A stretch of DNA of 64,000 bases from assembly GCA_032717465.1 (NCBI GenBank), contig CM064632.1:23716965-23780964 (forward strand), read 5' to 3'. The notes under the pieces are model-generated. The model made no database searches. It was not told the DNA's origin and saw only the letters and a list, made by a program, of their open reading frames with translations. Position numbers and translations under genes: made by a program. Position 1 is the first letter of the stretch, and each line of letters begins with the position of its first letter. This document shows positions 56,457 through 64,000 of this stretch, one piece after another. Origin of the DNA: Coenobita brevimanus (lineage: Eukaryota > Arthropoda > Malacostraca > Decapoda > Coenobitidae).

Positions 56457-56875
56457 ATTCCTCCTCCTCCTCCTCCTCCTCCTATTCGGCCGTTGTTATA
56501 CTCGTAAGTCTCTTCCTCCACTCCCTATGCCTTCCTTTACCCATCACCCCCACAGAGTTCTACCCCTTCACACCCTCCACACGTCAACCTTCCTTGCCCT
56601 TCCCATTCCATTATTCCGGCCCAACTCTTACCATTTTCCCCTGATGCCCAAACTTTTCTTCCACCTATTTCTCTCCCCATCTCACATTACTTTTCCCCAA
56701 TCCTCTTCCCTTCCTCTAATCCCCATCCTTACACTGTCTTTATCCCCGTTCATCCACCACTGTTCCTCTACCACTCACTACTATTCTCCCCCTACCCATC
56801 ATCTCCCCTGCCATATGCCTCCCCCCCCCCTTACATTTACCATTTCCTTTGCTGTTCATTACCTCCTCCCACCCC

Positions 56876-56930
<55 letters not shown>

Positions 56931-57410
56931 TCCCCAACCAAGTAGCATCCCCAACATCTCCCCCCTCCCGTCCATACTTCACCTCTCCACCCCTCCACTC
57001 TCCTCACCCTAATCCTCACCATTCTTTTCTTACCTCTACTCTTTCTCTCCGTCCCAGACACATACCCACCCCTTCCTCCCTCCCTATCCCTGTCTCCGTC
57101 ACACTCTCCTCCCCTATCTTTTCCTACTTTCCTTCCTTCCCTCCATCCCTTCCCCCTGCCTCCGTCACACTCCCCTCCCCTCTCTTTTCCCTCCTTCCTT
57201 CCCTCCCTCCACCTCCCTGCCTCCACTATACTCTCCTCCCCTCTCTTTTCCTTCCTTCCTTCCTTCCTTCACCCTATCTCTATCATACTCTCCTCCCTCC
57301 CTCCCTCCCCCATACTCTCCTCCCTCCCTCCCTCCCTCCCTCCCCCTGCCTCCATCATACTCTCCTCCCCTCTCTTTTCCCTCCGTCCTTCCCTATCTTA
57401 CCCCCTATGG
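56457..57410 (+). repeat. Polypyrimidine region with (CT)25
   Basis: (CCT)n at 56460-56482, CT array 56878-56927, then ccttccctccctcc and cactctcctcccctctcttt repeats (period about 60-75 bp between 57095 and 57390). S/P/L-rich frames are artefacts. Confidence 0.88.
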
Positions 57411-57582
57411 GAAGCCCCACCATAAAAATACAATGGCAGATCGCCTCTCTCAAATCTCCGGCCGTCGCCAGTCCCATGAAAATACGATGGACGGTTTTGG
57501 CTCTTACTCTGGCCAGCCCTGATACATTTCTTACAGTTTAGACTGTTTCTTAGTTTTGGTTTTCAGATGCATACTTAGGAAG

Positions 57583-57585
<3 letters not shown>

Positions 57586-57650
<65 letters not shown>
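57586..57650 (+). repeat. Compound (CT)21-(CA)11 microsatellite
   Basis: Directly abuts the SINE head at 57651. Confidence 0.97.
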
Positions 57651-57898
57651 CGCTCGCTGGCGCAGTGGTAACGTTCTCGTTTGCCATATGGTAAACGGGA
57701 GTTCGCGCCTCGCTCAGGTTGCGAAAAGTTTCACTGACGAAGTGGGTGGTTACTGTCCCCCTTGAGTAAGGGGACGGGTGTGTGGGTGTGTGAAGGTCAC
57801 AGCCTTGCCCTTACATCGGACTATATGAGCTCGCTCCCTTCCGGGAGGGTAAAATGCTGACGATCACGACCATCAAGTGATCCTGATCGACCCGGTGA

Positions 57899-57902
<4 letters not shown>
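57651..57902 (+). mobile_element. tRNA-derived SINE
   Basis: The head cgctcgctggcgcagtggta has an A-box-like block (ctggcgcagtgg), and gggagttcgcgcctcg about 50 bp later is a B-box-like block. The body (ttcactgacgaagtgggtgg, gctcccttccgggagggtaa, cgatcacgaccatcaagtga) ends at gacccggtgaatt, followed by a CA tail at 57903-57973. Like the SINE at 21405 it sits between two dinucleotide arrays. No TSD resolved. Confidence 0.78.
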
Positions 57903-57945
<43 letters not shown>

Positions 57946-57973
57946 AAACACACACACACGCACACACACACAC
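57903..57973 (+). repeat. (CA)n microsatellite, slightly interrupted
   Basis: acacac with ataca and aaacac interruptions. Serves as the 3' tail of the SINE. Confidence 0.95.
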
Positions 57974-58072
57974 AATCTTCCCTATATTCACATTCTCTAA
58001 CCCCCTTTCCTTTCATACACGATACATAAATAGACAGGTAGACAGAGATAGACAGATGGGATAAAATGAGAC

Positions 58073-58195
58073 ATACCAAGGGTCTGTGTGGTTAGGCGGG
58101 AATGTTGTGGTGGTGTGAGTGAAGATGGACGGTGGATGGGATGGCGTGATTTCACCAGGGAACACATTATGTATCCCACCACACTGGCATGTAGG
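58073..58195 (+). repeat. Dispersed repeat family D, copy 2
   Basis: ataccaagggtctgtgtggt, taggcgggaatgttgtggtg, gatgggatggcgtgatttca, ccagggaacacattatgtat, again followed by GA (58206-58236). Confidence 0.85.
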
Positions 58196-58201
58196 ATGAA
58201 G

Positions 58202-58240
<39 letters not shown>

Positions 58241-58332
58241 CAAATAAAAAAAAAAGTAGAAATAGAAAAAAATCTAAAGCTTTCACGCTGAGCCTCACGT
58301 ATCACCTGGACGTATATCTGATCCCCCCCTCC

Positions 58333-58365
<33 letters not shown>

Positions 58366-58479
58366 CAAACTGACCATCGGCCTCTACAATAAAAAAAAAT
58401 AAATAAAAGTAAAAAATATGGAGGTAACTGAAAAGGCCTGGAATATTACTGGTTCGATAAATGGCGTCATGAAACTCCC

Positions 58480-59070
58480 CCTACCCACACTTTCCTCTTC
58501 CTTCCCTCTTCCCCTCTACTTCTCTCCCTCTCTCTTTTTCCCTTTCTCTTCTTCCGGTCCTTCCTTCCCTCCCCTTCACTTCCCTTCCTCCGCTTCCCTA
58601 TTCCTGCCCCCTTCCCTCCTTACACCATCCATGATCCCCATTCCGTCTCTCTCCTCTCCAACCACGTTCCTCTTCCCGTCTCTCCTCTCTTACCCTCCAT
58701 CCTCTTCACCCCTCTCTCTTTTTCCTCTTTCCCTCCCTTTCCACTCTCAATCTTCATTCTTCTTTCATTCCCTTTGTTTTAACTTTCACTTTCCTCTTTC
58801 CCTTCTCCTACTTCCCTACCCGACCTTTCCCTCCTCTCCTTTCCTTTCAACTCCAGTCCACTCTTCCCATTCCTTCCCTTCACCTACCCTTTCCTTCCTG
58901 AATTCAAGCACTCCTCACTCCCTTTTCTCTTCGTTTTCTTCTTTCTCTCCCTTCCTTTAACAAACTTATATTTTTTTTTCAATTTTCATCACCTTCCTCC
59001 TCTTTCCTTTCCTTCTACCTTTACTTCTGTGCATCTTCTTCCCTCTTCCTCTTCTTTGTCATTCTTACAT
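58480..59070 (+). repeat. Polypyrimidine region
   Basis: ccttccctcc, tttcctctttccc words. No gene. Confidence 0.75.

Positions 59071-59071
<1 letters not shown>

Positions 59072-59118
<47 letters not shown>
59072..59118 (+). repeat. (CT)23 microsatellite
   Basis: Uninterrupted CT array. Confidence 0.97.
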
Positions 59119-59122
<4 letters not shown>

Positions 59123-59189
59123 ACCTACTGCACCTACCTACAACGGACGATTTTCACCTCTTCAGTCCAGGCAAGTCCTCGAGCGTATT

Positions 59190-59375
59190 CTTGTTCCTAC
59201 CAGGCAATGATATTCACCTTAAGAAAAGCCTCTTGTATTCTAAGGAGTTTTTAAAGACTATCTCTAACTCCTCCAGGTCGAAAAGCCTACCCTACGCTGA
59301 ATAAAACTCCCAGGATATCACAGTTACAATAAAAAATAAATAAAATAAAACATTATCGACCTCAATGGGTTCCGA
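59190..59375 (+). repeat. Family B dispersed repeat
   Basis: cttgttcctaccaggcaatg (59190), ctaactcctccaggtcgaaa (59266), acgctgaataaaactcccag (59294), cattatcgacctcaatgggt (59351) follow the family B order end to end. Confidence 0.6.
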
Positions 59376-59428
59376 ATATAAAACCTTTTCGCAGCTGGAC
59401 CAGTTGTTTGGGATAGCATCTAACTTGG

Positions 59429-59725
59429 GTCGTATTCTAAGTGACGACGGATATTTCGTAATACCTCTTCTTTAGTGATTTATTCTGCAGATTTCATTTT
59501 CCTATTACAATGTTTGTTGTTGATGAATCTGTGTCGGTATTTCCAATTCCGCCTTAATATCACCGTGTATGAGAATGATGAAAGCATGTGGTAATGAAAA
59601 ACATAAAAGCTGCATGCAAGAAAACAGTATGTGGTAATGAAAAATATATAAACTGCATGCACGAAAATGTTTAATGTATCATGCAAATAAAATCGCTAAG
59701 GAAGAGGTGCTACGAAGCCTCTGTA
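59429..59725 (+). mobile_element. Family A foldback element, two arms
   Basis: Left arm gtcgtattctaagtgacga, aatacctcttctttagtgat; right arm atgcaaataaaatcgctaag, gaagaggtgctacgaagcct. The loop contains a tandem pair of tgtggtaatgaaaaa at about 59589 and 59631. Confidence 0.75.
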
Positions 59726-59765
59726 CAACCTGATTACGGTGCTATGTGTCCTAACCTGTTCTCTT

Positions 59766-59992
59766 GGACCTGTATTATCGTCAGTTAAGGAAGCTCCCTA
59801 ACATTTCTTCCTATGCGATTTATTATGCATGTTACATCTTGCCGTCCGCTTGTGTGATACTTAAGTCTTTCCAATATAACCATACTCTGCACAGATAATG
59901 CACATAACGATATTAGCCAACCGTATCTAAAAATAAATCGATGAGGAGGAGGTGTTAGGGAGCTTCCTTACCCGATGAGAATACAAGCCTTG
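59766..59992 (+). mobile_element. Family A foldback element, best-preserved copy
   Basis: Left arm attatcgtcagttaaggaag, ctccctaacatttcttccta, tgcgatttatt; right arm aataaatcgatgaggaggag, gtgttagggagcttccttac, ccgatgagaatacaagcc. About 50 bp pair with few mismatches. The loop resembles 20030-20190. Confidence 0.82.
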
Positions 59993-59999
59993 GACATAT

Positions 60000-61175
60000 G
60001 ATGATTTGGGTCCTTTTTCTTACCGATATACATTTCATTCCACACCTAACATCCCTTTATGTTATCTGTTTAATATGGACATTCTTCGCATCAGTAACAT
60101 ACACGAAGACATATAATGCAAGTGTAGTGTGCAGCAGAAACCAACGAGGCAGAGGGGTTACCATACCGCCGACGGCAACTAAATATACAGGCCTATAGAA
60201 CAACGCAAAGTGCATCACCGGACCTCTGATCATTTACACGTTACAAACACAGTGGGATCCATTACTTAGTGCGCTGTGTGGGTAGGAATTTGGCAACTAA
60301 AAATACGCTGTGTTTAAAAAGCTGGCGATTTTATTCAGCTCAGCCATGGATACGAATTTGGAAGCTATAACTATACAGTGTTTATACACCTACAGATAAC
60401 TAAACTCGATAAAATTTCAGTTTAGCCACTTGTAGGAATTTGGCAACTATAAATAAGGTAAATTTATACAGCTGGGGATTTTACTCAACTTATTCATAAC
60501 TTTTGGTATTAAAATGGCTTCAACTCAACCGATTCCACCAGTAAATCATTCCATTCTCAGCTCCGCACAGCCAAATCATGACTCATTCACTTCACAGACC
60601 CCTTGTTGACGGTCAGTTTTTCTTCTTTACTCCAGCACCAGCCTCGTCCAGGACAGCTGTAAATAAACATCTTCCCCACATTAGTACAGTCCGGGGGAAA
60701 AGTTGGCTCACATTTCACCATGGTGCTTAGGCAAGTTGCTCATGTGTTCACCGCATTTCCCTCTTTAATGACCTAGTGTTCAGTGCCTTTTTTTGTAGGC
60801 CCAGTTTATTTCTCTATCGAGGGCTTGCGTGTTCAGTTTCTTTCTCGCTGCAATCTGCATTAGGTTTCTTTCATGGGGATTTGTTGCAGCCTCACAAGAA
60901 TCGAATCTTGATGCATAGGATGCTCCCAGATTGCTTGGGTTTGGCTTAAAAAGAAGAACAGGACTTATGATCAATGCCTATTGACTGCACGGGGATCAGG
61001 AAGGCGGTCAAATTACACTTAGTCTTTCCCCTGAGTATGACACGAAACCACGAAACTTACATCCAGGATACTAGTTATATACATGCAATGCTGGTCGAAT
61101 AGAGACATTAAACAAACTGCCTAACAGTCTGACTTAGTAATTTTGTTTAACTTAGAAGTAAGGCCAATTAAGGGG
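60000..61175. other. No gene recognised; degenerate tandem repeat at 60275-60500
   Basis: taggaatttggcaactaaaa (60280), gaatttggaagctataacta (60353) and taggaatttggcaactataa (60434) mark three units of about 75-80 bp, each followed by a cagctggcgattttattcag-like block. The rest is unrecognised. Confidence 0.55.
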
Positions 61176-61177
61176 TA

Positions 61178-61179
<2 letters not shown>

Positions 61180-61246
<67 letters not shown>
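61180..61246. repeat. (AT)33 microsatellite
   Basis: Uninterrupted AT array. Confidence 0.97.
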
Positions 61247-61250
<4 letters not shown>

Positions 61251-61304
61251 CTTGTTGTTATGATTGCTGTAGGATATTACGTTCCAGCAACAATGCTTAG
61301 CTGA

Positions 61305-61430
61305 GAAAAATAAAGAGCAATTCCGTTTAGATATGAAATTCATCCAGCTATTCCGTGTAGCTAAGAAAAGTATCCGGCAATTCTCTTTAGCTAAGAAACT
61401 TATCCGGCAATTCCATTTACCTGAAAAATA
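61305..61430 (+). repeat. ~37-bp tandem repeat, three units
   Basis: gcaattccgtttagatatga, gctattccgtgtagctaaga, gcaattctctttagctaaga, gcaattccatttacctgaaa at about 37-bp spacing. Confidence 0.8.
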
Positions 61431-62175
61431 TTATAACAGTTGAACGTAAACCCAATGGACCGCAGGCTAAATTTTCCTTCTTCCAGCAGTCCACCATCCC
61501 CCTTTCGAAGGATTCAGATGTCAGTGAGGGACGTTTGTACAGCCAGGCACTGGAGCTGCCCAGCTATAGTGGTGCCAGTATGGAAAGACGTACAGACAGA
61601 AAATCTTCCCAAAGTTTGACGAATAGTTAGAGGAGAAAATTGAACCATCTGAAATACACACTATCAGAAATAGGGATTTTCACTGCATTTCGCCAGCTGT
61701 AGATTTTCTTCAGAAGGAATTGGGAAGCGAGTTGTTTCTTTGACTGTCTCTCCAACACCAAAATTCTAACAGTCTAAAGGGTTAACAGGAAGTCAGAACA
61801 GTAAAAGTCAAGCATCATAACTAAGGGCAGTGATCACCTTTTCGGCATTACTGAGGTACAAGCATATTTTTATCAGGCTTACATCAGGACTTTTGTTCAG
61901 CCTAAAAAATTCCAACCAGATAATTGGGCTAATGTAAGCCTCCTATGACTCACTCACAGTTAAATAAAGTCTCTTCATGTTGGCTGGAACTGAGTACTAC
62001 AGTAGAACTGTAATGGCCATGAGCGGCTTATCGTGGATATTCTTGCTTCTGTTATCACTACAAAAGATAACGTCTCGAGAAGAGTCCTACTTTCTGTCAT
62101 CAGTATCAGCATCTCGAAAAAAGTCTTGTTTTTCGTTATTAATAAAAAAAAAATAACGTCTCATATATATACGAA
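61431..62175. other. No gene recognised
   Basis: Unique-looking sequence. A weak direct repeat of gtctcgagaagagtcctac / catctcgaaaaaagtcttg occurs at 62070-62130. Confidence 0.5.
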
Positions 62176-62179
62176 GCAC

Positions 62180-62375
62180 TTTCATTCGGCTTCAGATATG
62201 GAGAATTTCTAACACCTTTTCCTTTGCCACTGATTCTGCACATTACATTTCAATATTCTATGTTCTGATGCACACTGAGCTCATATTAACACGACATAAG
62301 TAACATACAATGGAGTGCTGAGGTGTTATATGCAAACTAAATCGCTCAGGAATAGGCGCAACGATGCGTCATATG
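62180..62375 (+). mobile_element. Family A foldback element, diverged
   Basis: Left arm atggagaatttctaacacct, tttcctttgccactgattc; right arm ttatatgcaaactaaatcgc, tcaggaataggcgcaacga. The loop has cattacatttcaatattc as in the 29890 copy. Confidence 0.65.
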
Positions 62376-62503
62376 CTGCCTTAAATACAAGCCTCTCTGC
62401 CAAGGCCCGGGTTGCTTAATTCTAATCACACTCACTTATTTATCTCTTTTAATGGTCTGAATTTTACGGCTTCCACAATCGTCCACCTCCAGTCTTTTTC
62501 CCT

Positions 62504-62511
<8 letters not shown>

Positions 62512-62556
<45 letters not shown>
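62512..62556 (+). repeat. (CT)22 microsatellite
   Basis: Uninterrupted CT array. Confidence 0.97.
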
Positions 62557-62559
<3 letters not shown>

Positions 62560-62560
<1 letters not shown>

Positions 62561-63905
62561 AAGTTTCATTGACACTAAAGGTTTTCTACAGCATACGTAA
62601 CATTATATTTTCACAGTATTTCTTAACCCAAAGAACAATTTCTTATATCTTTTATCAGCGAATGTTTAATCGTTTCCATGTTCATCTGACCACACACGGC
62701 CATCAATAGAGCTGAGACAGGCTAGGGATTTCGTCAGGTAAATAAAAGACTTCTACAATTCTGATTACCACACTCTTTAACTACATTTCTATCCCTACTC
62801 AGTAACGAACCCTTTCCCTCCTGCTAGTTTCATTACCATTCTTTCAATACTCTTTTTGCAGTATTCATTCTCATCACTATTCCACCAATGCAGCTGTCCA
62901 ATATTTCCTGGCTTCATCAGTTCATTTCCCCTCCCTCTCTGTTTTTTCCAGTCTTTCCCAGTGTGGAATGAGTCGGCAGCCATTTATCCATTCCCCTCAC
63001 CTGGGCCGTATTAGCGGTGTCATGTTCCTAACCGGATTATCGAGGTGGCAATTTCACAGGGACTCCCCCAATGCTGGTCGTGTCACATTTTCCGTGTCGA
63101 CTCCACTTTTCGCGTCAATGGCTTTACTATCTCGGCTACGACTGTATCACATATCCAGTTTAAACACTTTAGAATTCTAGATTTTCATACAGCCTTCATA
63201 AACACTCTCAGGCTCTTTTAACCACACCTAACTGAATGAACTATCTGGCATCAGCTGGAAGGGAATACTAGACGTGTCACCACCATGAAAAGGTTAATGG
63301 CGATAATATTACCACTCTGGTTTCTGTGACTCAGCTGCATAAAATGGTGACGATAGCTGGACATGAATACTAGAGTTGTCCCAGCCATAAGAGGGTTGGC
63401 GGTAACAATAATAACACTCAAGTCCTTTGATTCATTCTCAGATGAATAAACGCAGGGGTATCCGATGCTGCCCAGGTAAAACCTTATGATCGAACACATC
63501 AACATTGCCAGGGACCCTACATGGCCACTCCCTCTGTACCAGAAGCCCCTGGAGGCCCCATTTTACTCACTGAAACTATGTTCCCCCTTAGGTCCATTTC
63601 CCCATGGACATATTCTCCATGGACCTATTCCTACCATGAACCTATTTTCCCACAACCCACCCACCCAACCAATCAGTCCATCCATCCGACTCGTTGTAGC
63701 TAATATTTATATGGTTGTAGAACTAAAAATTGAATAAATACAGTAATTGGCTGCCATGTTTCTATCATAATGACCTGATTATTTCTAAGTAGTTCTAATC
63801 TTGGCCATCCGGGGCGCCACTTTAGCAACTGTACAGTACACATTTAAATTCGTCTTATAAAGGACAGCATTTCAGAGAGCTCCATATACATCCCCCTCGA
63901 TTTTC
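62560..63905. other. No gene recognised; family B-like tandem pair at 63235-63470
   Basis: catcagctggaagggaatac...ccaccatgaaaaggttaatg and gatagctggacatgaatac...ccagccataagagggttgg repeat about 105 bp apart. Elsewhere nothing identified. Confidence 0.45.
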
Positions 63906-63910
63906 ACAGA

Positions 63911-63943
63911 GGACACACACACACACACACACAAACATTCTCA

Positions 63944-63994
<51 letters not shown>
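63911..63994 (+). repeat. (CA)11 and (GT)23 complementary arrays
   Basis: CA at 63911-63932 and GT at 63948-63994 separated by 15 bp, so they can pair as a hairpin. Confidence 0.95.
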
Positions 63995-63996
<2 letters not shown>

Positions 63997-64000
63997 TTTG

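Overview
The window looks like intergenic, repeat-dominated DNA from an arthropod nuclear genome, most probably a decapod crustacean (shrimp or crab). The grounds are: a very heavy load of long dinucleotide arrays (AC/GT, AG/CT, AT) spaced every few kilobases on top of many minisatellites; transposons of the kinds common in arthropods (piggyBac, mariner-like, Jockey-like and RTE-type LINEs, tRNA-derived SINEs); and an interstitial CCTAA (TTAGG-type) tract like the arthropod telomere unit. The taxonomic call is inference. No host protein-coding gene, rRNA or functional tRNA gene could be supported; every convincing coding sequence belongs to a mobile element.

Layout: 1-9.9 kb holds minisatellites (24, 36 and 35 bp units), a Jockey-like LINE 3' fragment (3.5-4.2 kb, minus) and small inverted-repeat elements. 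10.5-20 kb is mostly simple repeats, a C/A-rich minisatellite and a repeat family with TGACCTTGA motifs. 20.7-25.2 kb holds TA arrays, a SINE, and a 5'-truncated RTE-type LINE with endonuclease and reverse transcriptase. 25.6-29.7 kb is an apparently complete piggyBac element with an intact 794-residue transposase, matched terminal repeats and TTAA target duplications. 35.4-36.2 kb is a 760-bp non-autonomous relative with the same ends in opposite orientation. 38.7-39.5 and 40.7-42.1 kb are two different mariner-like elements, both decayed. 44-51 kb has a 120-bp-period repeat, a MITE with telomere-like sequence inside it, a 0.9-kb polypurine tract joined to a long GT array, and a 0.34-kb tandem duplication. 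51-64 kb is simple repeat, polypyrimidine sequence, a second clear SINE and more inverted-repeat elements.

The most interesting structure outside gene models is a set of at least twelve short inverted-repeat (foldback) copies sharing a core like GAAGCTCCCTAACACCT and TAGCGATTTATTTTGC, nine of them with both arms (called family A here). A second dispersed family (B) carries AATAAAATCGTCTGG. Families C, D and E are further dispersed repeats with two or three copies each. None has coding capacity. The piggyBac pair (autonomous plus deletion-type derivative) is the only plausible currently mobilisable system: the intact transposase could in principle act on both sets of ends.
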